64,000 bases of DNA from Natronoglomus mannanivorans. GTDB lineage: Archaea > Halobacteriota > Halobacteria > Halobacteriales > Natrialbaceae. The notes below the pieces were generated by a model that did no database searches, had not been told where the DNA came from, and worked only from the letters and a program-made list of their open reading frames with translations. Positions 1 to 8,053 of the stretch are shown in pieces. The stretch lies in assembly GCA_025517485.1 (NCBI GenBank), contig JAOPKB010000006.1, positions 62,001 to 126,000 of the forward strand. Direction: 5' to 3'. The position numbers and the translations under genes were made by a program. The stretch's first letter is position 1; every line of letters begins with the position of its first letter.

Positions 1-154
1 GGCGTATTGTCGGTCCGGTGTCCGCTCGAGGCTGACAAGCGCCGTATCGGACGTGGGATGACCTGGACGTCGGTCGACGCCCGGCTGTCGATCAGTGTGA
101 CTCCCGCTACGAATCACTGGCTGCAGTCGCTTGACGAACCTCACAGAAATAGAA

Positions 155-199
155 ACAGTATTCGAAATAGAGTATTTGGAAAGAGATACTGAATACTGT
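155..199. repeat. Inverted repeat ACAGTATTC / GAATACTGT
   Basis: A perfect 9-bp inverted repeat has arms at 155-163 and 191-199 and a 27-nt AT-rich spacer. The spacer carries further AGTATT and GATACT units. It could be a regulator binding site or a transcript stem-loop; the sequence alone does not decide. Confidence 0.5.
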
Positions 200-388
200 G
201 TTTCATCATCAGTCACGGTATTGCGACTCGATGATGGTCCGGAGAAACCAGTACGATTCGATTGTCCGTTTCTTCCCGGCACCTGTTCCTATCACATACA
301 TAGGCTTGTAATACATACGCCCCGTCCGGTTCGAATGCAATTTGGCTCGCGCCACGTTCCCCCTTCTCTCTGTTCGACCCGCTTCTCG

Positions 389-407
389 CGTTCCCTCGTG
401 GGGAACA
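389..407. promoter_or_regulatory. Palindrome CGTTCCCTCGTGGGGAACA (candidate operator)
   Basis: This is a GTTCCC...GGGAAC palindrome with GTTC-N9-GAAC geometry, about 160 nt before the npdG-like start. The same geometry recurs at 5032-5050, 5188-5206 and 20188-20206, each upstream of a gene of the pectin island. An IclR-type regulator encoded at 19273-20046 is the obvious candidate binder, but that is inference. Confidence 0.45.
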
Positions 408-568
408 GAACGTCTCGAGCAGTCACACTGTCGCGCTCGTCACGAATCCTAGGTCGCGAACGACGACTCGAGTCGAAGTCGCTGATTTCGGCGTCGTATC
501 GGCCGCTTCCACCAGATATCGGTACCGAAACCGAAGCCGTAATAGTGATGGATAAACAACTAATACCC

Positions 569-1237
569 ATGCGAATTGCACTCGTCGGCGGTACCGGAGA
601 GCTAGGCGAAGGGCTCGCGCTCCGACTCGGACGAGACACTGGTTTCGAACTGACGATCGGCTCGAGAGACCAGCGGAAGGCGAGCGAGTGCGCAGAAGCC
701 TATCGTCGAGAACTTCGCCGACACGACGTCGACCGCCGGATGGATGCCGCGACGAACGAGTCCGCCGCCGCCGAGGCGACGGTCGTCGTGCTGTCGGTGC
801 CGCCGTACTACGTGACCGAGACGGTCGAGGCGATCGAGCCGGCGCTGGATTCGGAGACCGTGCTGGTCAGCCCGGCCGTGGGGATGTCCGGTCACGACGA
901 CGGCGTCAGATACAACCCGCCGCCGGCCGGGAGCGTCACCGAACTGGTCGTCGAGACGGCACCCGATGACGTTCCGGTCGTGGGGGCGTTTGCGAACGTT
1001 CCGGGCGCACGGATCGCGAATCTCGACGAGCGGATCGAGATCGACACGCCGGTCGTCGGCGACTCGAGCGCTGCGAAGGAGGTCGTTATCGACGTCGTCT
1101 CCGAACTGGACGGGATTCGCGCCGTCGACGCGGGGCCGCTCTCGAACGCGGCCGCGGTGGAAGCGATCACCCCGTTTCTCATCACGCTCGCCCAGCAGAA
1201 CGAGGGATTCGTCGATCTCGGCGTCAAGTTCGTCTGA
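569..1237 (+). CDS. npdG: NADPH-dependent F420 reductase (NpdG-like)
   Basis: The 222-residue protein begins with a Rossmann dinucleotide motif, GGTGELGEG at residues 7-15, followed by IGSRD at the end of the second strand, where an NADP-binding Ser/Arg is expected. The middle has the VVVLSVPPYYV strand typical of the family, and the C-terminal half contains GAFANVPGA and SNAAAVEAITPFLI. Family members move hydride between reduced F420 and NADP+ in the cytosol. The ATG at 569 is chosen because the motif starts four residues later; the longer frame to 131 adds low-complexity, non-coding-looking sequence. The nearby F420-type monooxygenase at 25737 fits an F420 economy. The link to pectin degradation rests only on location and the shared upstream palindrome. 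Confidence 0.85.
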   Translation: MRIALVGGTGELGEGLALRLGRDTGFELTIGSRDQRKASECAEAYRRELRRHDVDRRMDAATNESAAAEATVVVLSVPPYYVTETVEAIEPALDSETVLVSPAVGMSGHDDGVRYNPPPAGSVTELVVETAPDDVPVVGAFANVPGARIANLDERIEIDTPVVGDSSAAKEVVIDVVSELDGIRAVDAGPLSNAAAVEAITPFLITLAQQNEGFVDLGVKFV

Positions 1238-1267
1238 CGTGTGGCTCCACTCTACCGGAGCGTTGCG

Positions 1268-1278
1268 TTGGGACCCAA
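1268..1278 (+). promoter_or_regulatory. TTGGGACCCAA palindrome in promoter
   Basis: This 11-bp palindrome sits immediately before an AT-rich TATA-like stretch (AATATT), ending 33 nt before the start codon at 1312. A closely matching TTGGACCCAA lies at 13662-13671 at almost the same distance from the start at 13706. GGACCCA also precedes the TATA-like box of the uronate-dehydrogenase-like gene, as TGGGTCC on the plus strand at 17788-17794. Confidence 0.4.
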
Positions 1279-1311
1279 ATATTGATCAGTGAGACCGTCC
1301 CCCTAGCGAGT

Positions 1312-3216
1312 ATGTTCGAGTTCGAGTTCGAAATCGAAGCGCAGACGCCAGCGACACGACCACCCGACTGGGCCAACACGCAGCGGGCGCTGTTCGACCT
1401 GTTCGCGGACGCTGTCGACCGGTTCGTCGCGGAGTACGTCGGCGCGGACGGCGAACCGCTCTGGCCGCCCGCGGACCACGTCGGGGTCGACGGCTTCGAC
1501 GACGTCGTGGAGGGATTTTACAACTGGCCGCTGGTGTACGCGATGGGTGGCGACGAGCGACTCCTTGAGCACGCACGCGAGGTCTACGAGGGGGCGCTTC
1601 GGCGGGGAAGCGAGACCGAGACGCCGTTCGGTCATTCGATGGTCGTCGACGAGTTCGAGCAGTGTCGTGACTGGTTCCACCTGGGCGAGGGTAACCTCTA
1701 CACCTACAACATGGGTCTGGCCGCGCCGGAGGACGAGACCGTCCTCGAGCGCGCGGAGAGATTCGCCGGTCTGTACGTCGACGACGAGACCGGCAACTAC
1801 GACGTCGAGAAGCGCCTCGTTCGCGGGCCGATGAGTGGAAGCATGGGCCCCGACTTCTGTGACTTCTCGGCCTACGAGCACCACCCCTACGGCGCCGACT
1901 ACCGCTGGGCGCGCCACGGCCTCCCCTGGCGAGACCTCGAGTTCGAGGAGGCCGCCGACCTGCTCGACTCGGAGAACGAGAATCGGCTGTTCGAGGTGCT
2001 CGACGAGCGCTGTTCGAAGGGGGATATTCCGCTGAATCTCAACGTGACGAGCCTCGTGACCAACGCCTACCTCCACACCGGCGACAGCCGGTACAGAGAG
2101 TGGGTGACGGACTACCTCGAGGCCTGGCGCGAGCGCACCGCCGAGAACGGTGGGATAATCCCGGACAACGTCGGTCGATCGGGCGAGATCGGCGAGTACA
2201 CGGACGGCGCGTGGCACGGCGGCTACTACGGCTGGTCGTGGGGCGGCTACCACTACGTCGGTATCGGACCCACCGTGGCTGCAGAGAACGCCGTCTTGCT
2301 CACCGGCAATCGCGACCATCTCTTGTTTCCGCGGTCGCAACTCGACGTCCTGATCGACCAGGGGATCGCAGTGAGCGAGGACCCGGTCCACGACACCCTC
2401 TACATCCCCCACAAGTACGGCGACCCCGGCGACTACCACTACGACGCCTCGGGCGTGCTCACAGAGGACGACGGCGAAGTGCTGTGGCGAGATGGTTGGT
2501 ACGAGTTCCAGCCGTTGAAAGACGACCCCTACGTCTTCCACCTGTGGTACATGTCGCTCTCTGAGGAGGACCGCGACCGCGTTCGGCGACTCCGCGATTG
2601 GGGCAAACGCGACTGGACGCGGGTCGATCCCCGCGCCTCCGACAAACACGGTGCCGGTAGCGAGTACGCCTGGCTCGCGTACCTCGAGGGCGAGTTCCCC
2701 CAGTATCCCGAGCGGATCCTCGAGGCGAACCGGATGCAGGTCGACCAGCAACTCGAGATCCTGCGGGAAGAAGGCGGAGCGCCCGCGGACGTCGACGAGG
2801 ACTATCTCCGCGACCGGAACCCGGTCTTCCACCGGGGCCTGTTACAGCTCACGATGGGTGCCCCGCAACCGGTCTACTACGGCGGATTGGTGATGGCGCA
2901 GGTTCGACACTTCGATCCCGAGCGCGAGCGTCCCGGCCTTCCGCCGGGCGTCGCCGCGCTGGTCGAGCGGGTCGACGACGACGGCATCGAGTTGACGCTC
3001 GTCAACTGCGGGGGACAGGATCGCGAACTGGTGGTTCAGGCGGGCGCGTACGGCGAGCACGAGTTCACGGCCGTTCGAACTGACGGCGAGAGCGATGAAC
3101 GCAGGCCGGAATCGAGTGCGATTCACGTGGCGCTGCCGAGTGGCACTCGCGTCTCGATCGACGCGAACCTCGAGCGTTTCGCGAACGATCCGTCGTACGC
3201 GTTTCCCTGGGAGTGA
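1312..3216 (+). CDS. Uncharacterised large (alpha/alpha)-toroid-like protein, probably glycan-active
   Basis: The protein has 634 residues and no signal peptide, so it is predicted cytosolic. Residues 1-520 are rich in Trp, Tyr, His and acidic residues on regularly spaced helices, for example FYNWPLVYAMGGD, WFHLGEGNLYTYN, SLVTNAYLHTGD and GGYYGWSWGGYHYVG. That pattern is common in six-hairpin glycosidases and lyases. The last roughly 80 residues look like a small beta domain. I do not recognise a named CAZy family and cannot point to catalytic residues with certainty. It lies between npdG-like and GH28 genes on the same strand, which suggests a role on pectin-derived oligosaccharides. ATG at 1312 is preferred over 1282 because it lies 33 nt after a promoter-like palindrome/TATA block. 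A long open frame on the opposite strand (1303-2832) is a high-GC shadow. Confidence 0.6.
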   Translation: MFEFEFEIEAQTPATRPPDWANTQRALFDLFADAVDRFVAEYVGADGEPLWPPADHVGVDGFDDVVEGFYNWPLVYAMGGDERLLEHAREVYEGALRRGSETETPFGHSMVVDEFEQCRDWFHLGEGNLYTYNMGLAAPEDETVLERAERFAGLYVDDETGNYDVEKRLVRGPMSGSMGPDFCDFSAYEHHPYGADYRWARHGLPWRDLEFEEAADLLDSENENRLFEVLDERCSKGDIPLNLNVTSLVTNAYLHTGDSRYREWVTDYLEAWRERTAENGGIIPDNVGRSGEIGEYTDGAWHGGYYGWSWGGYHYVGIGPTVAAENAVLLTGNRDHLLFPRSQLDVLIDQGIAVSEDPVHDTLYIPHKYGDPGDYHYDASGVLTEDDGEVLWRDGWYEFQPLKDDPYVFHLWYMSLSEEDRDRVRRLRDWGKRDWTRVDPRASDKHGAGSEYAWLAYLEGEFPQYPERILEANRMQVDQQLEILREEGGAPADVDEDYLRDRNPVFHRGLLQLTMGAPQPVYYGGLVMAQVRHFDPERERPGLPPGVAALVERVDDDGIELTLVNCGGQDRELVVQAGAYGEHEFTAVRTDGESDERRPESSAIHVALPSGTRVSIDANLERFANDPSYAFPWE

Positions 3217-3324
3217 GGTGAGGTGAGGTGAGGTGTAGCGGAGTCAGATAAGTTGTGGTGTGAGAAGGTGGGGAACCGGGCAGTCGGGACGACAGACCGA
3301 GCGCGATCCGCCGCCGTCACAACG

Positions 3325-3330
3325 TTTATT
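3325..3330 (+). promoter_or_regulatory. TATA-like box TTTATT
   Basis: The box lies 25-30 nt before the GH28 start codon. This is the usual spacing for a leaderless haloarchaeal transcript. Confidence 0.5.
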
Positions 3331-3354
3331 TCTGCACTCCGAAATACTCGAGTG

Positions 3355-4914
3355 ATGCAAACGACTTCAGGTGCTCGATTCGACGTTCGCGAGTTCGGCG
3401 CGACCGGTGACGGAACGACCCGCGACACCGACGCGATCCAGTCCGCACTCGAGGAGTGCGCCGACGCCGGCGGAACGGTCCTCGTCCCGCCCGGCGACTA
3501 CCTCACCGCGCCGCTCTCGGTCGGCGACGATACGACGCTCCACCTCGAGGCGGGCGCGACGATCCGATTCGTCGGCGACTACGAGGCCTTTCCGACGGTC
3601 GAGAGCCGGTGGGAGGGCTGGGAACAGGCCGGGTTCCATCCCTGTCTGTGGGTCACCGACGCCGAGAACGTGGCGATTACCGGGCGGGGGACAATCGACG
3701 GCGGCGGCGAGTACTGGTGGGACTTCCTCGACTGTTCCGAGGCGGAGCTCCCAGCGGGCCTTCGGGACCGACTGGCGGAGTTCGACGAGCGAAACGGCAA
3801 GGCCGACGACGTCAGTTCCTTCACGTTGCGGCCGCCGCTATTCCAGATTCACGAGTCGACGAACGTCAGCGTCTCCGGGGTCACGCTCCGGAACTCGCCG
3901 TTCTGGAACACCCACGTCGTCTACTCCGAGAACGTCACGATCCACGACGTCAACGTCGAGAACCCGGCAGATGCGCCCAACGGCGACGGGATCGATATCG
4001 ACTCTTCGCAGTACGTCCGGGTCAGCGACACGTACATCAACGCGGGCGACGACGCGATCTGCATCAAGTCGGGCAAGAACGCCGAGGGTCGCGAGATCGG
4101 CCGGCCGGCCGCACGGATCACGGTCACCAACTGTACGGTCGAGGCAGGTCACGGCGGCGTCGTGATCGGCAGCGAGATGTCCGGCGACGTCCGCGACGTG
4201 ACCGTCTCGAACTGCACGTTCACGGACACCGACCGCGGCGTGCGAATCAAGACCCAGCGTGACCGCGGCGGCGTCGTCGAGGATTTGCGCTTTGACACCA
4301 TCGTCATGCGACGAGTCGCCTGTCCGTTCGTGATCAACGGCTACTACTTCACCGACATCGACAGCGAACCCGAACCGGTCGACGACGGAACGCCGCTGGT
4401 CCGAAACGTTCACTTCCACGACATTACCGCTCGCGAGGTCGAGAGCGCGGGTTTCTTCGCCGGACTGCCCGAGCAGCGATTCGAGGGACTCTCCTTTTCG
4501 AACGTCCGAATCGACGCGACCCGGTCGCTCGAGGCGACCGACCTCTCGCCGGCGATGGCCGACGGATACGATCAGGAACACGCCCTGTTTTGTAAGTCGA
4601 TCGCGGACGTCTCCTTTACCGACGTCACCGTTCGAACGCCGGACGGTCCCGCGCTACGCATCGCAGAGACCGACGCCGTCTCGTTCGACGACGTCCGCCT
4701 CGAGCACGCCGGTGACGAGCCGGCGATCGACCTCGAGAACGTCGACGAGGCCCGCGTTCGCAGCTGTGCGCTGTCGGCGTCCGGATCGGAATCATCGCCG
4801 TTCCTGCGAGCGTGCGGGTCGGGCCGAGTCTCTCTCGCTGGCAACCACGGTTCCATAGCGCAGTCCGTCGACGTCACGGAAGAAATCACGCTCACGCTCG
4901 AGACTTCGGAGTGA
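3355..4914 (+). CDS. GH28-family polygalacturonase, cytosolic
   Basis: This 519-residue right-handed beta-helix protein opens with the typical FDVREFGATGDGTTRDTDAIQ repeat-cap region and DTDAIQ motif. The GH28 signature residues are present in order: NGDGID (about 209-214), GDDAI with the paired catalytic Asp (about 230-234), GHGG (about 265-268) and RIK (about 295-297). Family members hydrolyse alpha-1,4-galacturonosyl bonds. No Sec or Tat leader exists, so the enzyme should act on imported oligogalacturonides, like an exo-acting intracellular GH28. ATG at 3355 follows a TATA-like box by about 25 nt; the upstream in-frame start at 3253 would add unrelated sequence. Exact substrate (homogalacturonan versus rhamnogalacturonan fragments) cannot be read from the sequence. 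Confidence 0.9.
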   Translation: MQTTSGARFDVREFGATGDGTTRDTDAIQSALEECADAGGTVLVPPGDYLTAPLSVGDDTTLHLEAGATIRFVGDYEAFPTVESRWEGWEQAGFHPCLWVTDAENVAITGRGTIDGGGEYWWDFLDCSEAELPAGLRDRLAEFDERNGKADDVSSFTLRPPLFQIHESTNVSVSGVTLRNSPFWNTHVVYSENVTIHDVNVENPADAPNGDGIDIDSSQYVRVSDTYINAGDDAICIKSGKNAEGREIGRPAARITVTNCTVEAGHGGVVIGSEMSGDVRDVTVSNCTFTDTDRGVRIKTQRDRGGVVEDLRFDTIVMRRVACPFVINGYYFTDIDSEPEPVDDGTPLVRNVHFHDITAREVESAGFFAGLPEQRFEGLSFSNVRIDATRSLEATDLSPAMADGYDQEHALFCKSIADVSFTDVTVRTPDGPALRIAETDAVSFDDVRLEHAGDEPAIDLENVDEARVRSCALSASGSESSPFLRACGSGRVSLAGNHGSIAQSVDVTEEITLTLETSE

Positions 4915-4945
4915 CCGCTTTCACACGAAGATGCGGTTGGGTCCG

Positions 4946-4950
4946 TTTTT
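4946..4950 (+). terminator. Oligo-T stretch after GH28
   Basis: T5 lies 31 nt after the GH28 stop codon. Archaeal termination is commonly driven by short T runs, so this is a plausible but weak terminator. Confidence 0.3.
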
Positions 4951-5031
4951 CTCGTCGAACGATCCTTTCTGGAAGGGCACAGGAGAGCAGCGTCGGTTCA
5001 CGCAGGATCTACACGATTGATCGTGCCCCAT

Positions 5032-5050
5032 CGTTCCTCTGTAGGGAACG
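5032..5050. promoter_or_regulatory. Palindrome CGTTCCTCTGTAGGGAACG
   Basis: It has near-perfect dyad symmetry (CGTTCC / GGAACG) in the control region of the importer. It matches the site at 5188-5206 in 15 of 19 positions and shares geometry with 389-407 and 20188-20206. Confidence 0.5.
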
Positions 5051-5187
5051 AACCCTCCTCCCGGATACGATGGAATGTCGAAACGTTCCCCTCAATATAA
5101 CCGTTGACAATTCGCCGATTCCGGTTATTCGGTTCAGACGATCTGAATGCTTTACATCCATAGGACTGTCATGCATCCGCTGGGCCA

Positions 5188-5206
5188 TGTTCTCCTGTGG
5201 GGAACG
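5188..5206. promoter_or_regulatory. Palindrome TGTTCTCCTGTGGGGAACG
   Basis: This is the second copy of the candidate operator upstream of the importer lipoprotein. Its left neighbour (5154-5180) matches 294-320 at 21 of 27 positions, so the two control regions share more than the palindrome. Confidence 0.5.
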
Positions 5207-5613
5207 TATCGCTCGTGGAGTGATCGATAGACACGCACGCATCCGCGAACGGACGCCGTGTCGCCGCCGTAGTGGTCGGTTCGTCTGTATCGAGAACCGA
5301 AGACCGTCCCGATGTGAAACTCGCTGGGCTGTCCGAGGGTACTCGCTATAGTAACAGCTGAAACTACGTACACACTGATCGCACAGCAGTCGTGCATTGA
5401 CTTTCAGTGGCTACTATAGGGCCGTCGATACCCTCGGTACTGGCTGAAACGAGTTCGAGTCGCGATACGATCAGCGTGCACGGTGTGGCGTCTGCTCTGG
5501 ACGTCGACGGCCGTTCCCCTCGAGTCCACTATTCGTCTGAAATCGCCTCCACGCGAATTAGTATCATCTATTTAATGGATAATCATATATATTATCCGCT
5601 ATATTGTGTACCT

Positions 5614-7494
5614 ATGCCACGTTCTACCAACAGGCATAGGGTGAAGAGTACCAGACGATCGTTCATCGCTGCTGGCGGTGTGGGTGGTGTGACGCTGCTC
5701 GCGGGCTGTTTCGGTGACGATGGCGATGACGACGGAGGGAACGGCGACGGGAACGGCGATGGGGGCAACGGTACGGATGACGGTGTCCACGACGAACGAT
5801 TCAGGGTGTTCGACCCGGTCGGTACTAACCCAGCGAATCGTCACTTCAATCCGTGGAATCCCAGCGAATCCGGCGCCTGGCATCCGGGTGCTGCGGTCTT
5901 CGACAAGCTAGCGATCTTCAGTCCGGCGAGCAACGAGGCGTACCCGCTCATCGCCGAGAGCTGGGAGATGACCGACGACACGACCCTCGAGGCCGAGCTC
6001 AGCGACGAGTGGACGTGGCACAACGGGGACACGTTCGTCGCGGAAGACTGGACGATGCAGGCCGAGATCGAGATGGCACTCGCCGAAGAGGCAGCGGAAG
6101 GCGACGAATCGGGCCACGTCATGGAGTCCGTCGAGGCGGTCGACGACCAGTTCGTCCGGGTCAACCTCCGGAACCCGCTTTCGGAGACCTTCGCCATCCA
6201 GAACTCGATCGGGATCTTCCACGACCTCATCGGGCGCGGGGTCTTCACGAAACACGACGACGACCAGTGGAGCGAGTGGCACGAGGCCCTCGTCAGCGGC
6301 GACGACTCCGAGACCGCTATCGAGGAGATCACGAGCACGCCGTATCCGTCGATCACCGACGATCCGATCGGGAACGGGCCGTTCCAGGTCGCCGACGTCG
6401 GCGACAACGAGATCATCCTCGAGAAGTACGAGGATCACCCGAACGCGGACTCGATCAACCACACCGAGTTCTCGTTGCAGGTGTACAGCGATCAGGATCA
6501 GGTCTTTCAGGCGCTCAATAGCGGCCAGATCGACGCCGCACACAGCCAGTTCCCGATGGAGGACGATCAGATGAACCAGCTTCCCGACACCGTCGAACTG
6601 TTCCGGGAGGGCCGATCCGCCAATAACCTGTTCACGTTCAACTGCGGGTACGAGGTCGAGGGCTGGGACACGCCGTTCGAGAACCAGAACGTTCGCAAGG
6701 CGGTCGCCCACATCTACGACCGCCAACAGGCCGAGCAGTTGCTGCAAGGCGAGAAAGTCCTCTTCGAGTATCCGCCGTGTCGCGTTCCGCACGCGGTCCT
6801 CGAGCAGGAGGGCGGACAGATCTCGGGGATCGATATCGGGGAGGAGTTCACCCTGTACGGGGAAAACGACACGGATCGCGCAACCGAACTCCTCGAGGAA
6901 GAAGGCTACACGCTCGAGGACGGTGAGTGGTACGACCCCGACGGGGATCGGTTCGAGGTCATGTTCATGAACGGCGAGCAGGACCAGCACATTCAGGTGC
7001 TGAGCCAGAATCTGCAGGATTTCGGTATCGAAACCGTCCAAGAGACGTTCGACGACGCGACGTTCGACGAACGCCGGATGGCCGGCGAGTTCGACATCAT
7101 GCCCGACGGCTCCTCGGCGAACGGGATCTTCGCGATGTGGGCGCTGGACCTGGTTCCAGACTGGATCCAGTCGATCTCACATTTCGACCCCGAGGTCGAA
7201 ATCCCGATGCCGGTCGGCGACCCCGACGGCTCCAGCGGGACGAAGACGATCAACGTCGAAGAGCACATCAACAGCTGGATGCAAAACGAGGACGACGAGG
7301 AGTACCACCAGGAACTGATGTGGTGGTGGAACCAGCACCTCCCCGAGTTCGAGGTCCTCTGGCAACCCGACGCCGGTGCCATCGACACGGCGAACTGGGA
7401 ACTCGACGTTCGCGAGGAGATCTACAACGGCGTCGACGACGCGCTGTACGTCGCACCGAAGATGGAGGGAAGCGGCATTCGATACCAGCCGTAG
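5614..7494 (+). CDS. ABC transporter solute-binding lipoprotein, family 5 (peptide/oligosaccharide type)
   Basis: The 626-residue protein has a twin-arginine leader (TRRSFIAAGG) and a lipobox LLAGC with Cys at residue 32. An acidic Gly/Asp/Asn-rich tether follows, then a family-5 (DppA/OppA) fold with FDPVG..NPWNP near the start, WEMTDDTTLEAELSDEWTWHNGD and the RKAVAHIYDR segment. It should be anchored outside the membrane and deliver ligand to the permeases at 8054 and 9269. At 626 residues it is somewhat longer than usual for the family. Family-5 systems carry peptides, nickel, opines or oligosaccharides. Placement between GH28 and the uronate-catabolic genes argues for oligogalacturonides, but that is inference. 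ATG at 5614 is chosen because the leader begins there. Confidence 0.88.
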   Translation: MPRSTNRHRVKSTRRSFIAAGGVGGVTLLAGCFGDDGDDDGGNGDGNGDGGNGTDDGVHDERFRVFDPVGTNPANRHFNPWNPSESGAWHPGAAVFDKLAIFSPASNEAYPLIAESWEMTDDTTLEAELSDEWTWHNGDTFVAEDWTMQAEIEMALAEEAAEGDESGHVMESVEAVDDQFVRVNLRNPLSETFAIQNSIGIFHDLIGRGVFTKHDDDQWSEWHEALVSGDDSETAIEEITSTPYPSITDDPIGNGPFQVADVGDNEIILEKYEDHPNADSINHTEFSLQVYSDQDQVFQALNSGQIDAAHSQFPMEDDQMNQLPDTVELFREGRSANNLFTFNCGYEVEGWDTPFENQNVRKAVAHIYDRQQAEQLLQGEKVLFEYPPCRVPHAVLEQEGGQISGIDIGEEFTLYGENDTDRATELLEEEGYTLEDGEWYDPDGDRFEVMFMNGEQDQHIQVLSQNLQDFGIETVQETFDDATFDERRMAGEFDIMPDGSSANGIFAMWALDLVPDWIQSISHFDPEVEIPMPVGDPDGSSGTKTINVEEHINSWMQNEDDEEYHQELMWWWNQHLPEFEVLWQPDAGAIDTANWELDVREEIYNGVDDALYVAPKMEGSGIRYQP

Positions 7495-7584
7495 TGCGCC
7501 AGTCGTCTCGCCCGGGCTCGGCTTCAGACTCGAGCACCGCCGTCACCGAACAACTGCTATCAACCTGCCACTCGAGCCGTTTCG

Positions 7585-7590
7585 TTTTTT
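7585..7590 (+). terminator. Oligo-T stretch after lipoprotein gene
   Basis: T6 lies about 90 nt after the lipoprotein stop and before the small membrane gene at 7664. It may terminate or attenuate transcription so that the abundant binding protein is made in excess. Confidence 0.3.
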
Positions 7591-7663
7591 GGCCGTCTTC
7601 CGTCTCAGTCCTGACACTCGACTTGTACAACGCTTATTAACTCTCTCGACGAAATACTGTTCG

Positions 7664-7858
7664 ATGGGCATACTTCGATCCGCGTCTCGAACGGTCGTGG
7701 GGGTCGACGTGTTGATCCTCCTCTTGCTCGCCTTCACGTTTCTCTTCGTCGACCCCGGAACCGGCGCGTACGTCGTCGCGACGCTGACGCTCGTCCCGAC
7801 AGTCCTCACGTTCGTGGCCGCCCTTCTCGTCCTCTATACGGGCTGGGATCCGTTCTGA
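7664..7858 (+). CDS. Small two-helix membrane protein
   Basis: This 64-residue protein has two hydrophobic segments (about residues 14-30 and 36-60) joined by the short loop VDPGTGAY. Small two-helix proteins of this kind are common in haloarchaea and mostly uncharacterised. The ATG at 7664 is the start that avoids a long non-coding extension. It lies between the importer lipoprotein and the first permease on the same strand, but no functional link is evident. Confidence 0.6.
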   Translation: MGILRSASRTVVGVDVLILLLLAFTFLFVDPGTGAYVVATLTLVPTVLTFVAALLVLYTGWDPF

Positions 7859-8053
7859 GTGCCGGTTCGAGTCCGTCGACGACCGAGTACTCACGACCGA
7901 GTACTCGATACACGTTTCTGACAGCTCTCGGTTTTAGGGTTCCACAATGTGCGGATACTTCGTGGTACAAATCTCTCAACAACCCGATCGCGGACAGTTC
8001 ACGAGTAGATACATTAATTAGGTACGTTGTCCAATAGCACGCATACCTCTACC

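Larger units (their letters stand above)
1..568. other. Intergenic region before npdG-like gene
   Basis: No convincing gene is visible. Reading frames that cross this stretch lack haloarchaeal codon character and known motifs. The region holds an inverted repeat at 155-199, a box at 294-320 resembling one at 5154-5180, and a GTTC-N9-GAAC palindrome at 389-407. It therefore looks like a long regulatory region for the gene starting at 569. The end of an upstream gene outside the window cannot be excluded for the first bases. Confidence 0.5.
4915..5613. other. Long regulatory region before importer lipoprotein
   Basis: About 700 nt without a plausible gene. It contains an oligo-T stretch just after the GH28 stop (4946-4950), two GTTC-N9-GAAC palindromes, a box like the one at 294-320, AT-rich CCTCAATATAA near 5090, CTATAGTA/TACTATAG motifs at 5346-5353 and 5412-5419, and a very AT-rich stretch at 5560-5612 just before the start codon. 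Confidence 0.5.

Noticed and set aside
131..568. N-terminal extension of the npdG-like frame
   Set aside because: The extra 146 residues show no family similarity; the Rossmann motif begins right after the ATG at 569.
1303..2832. 509-codon open frame antisense to the toroid protein
   Set aside because: It mirrors the plus-strand gene, has no motifs, and arises from high-GC codon bias; haloarchaeal antisense frames are often open.
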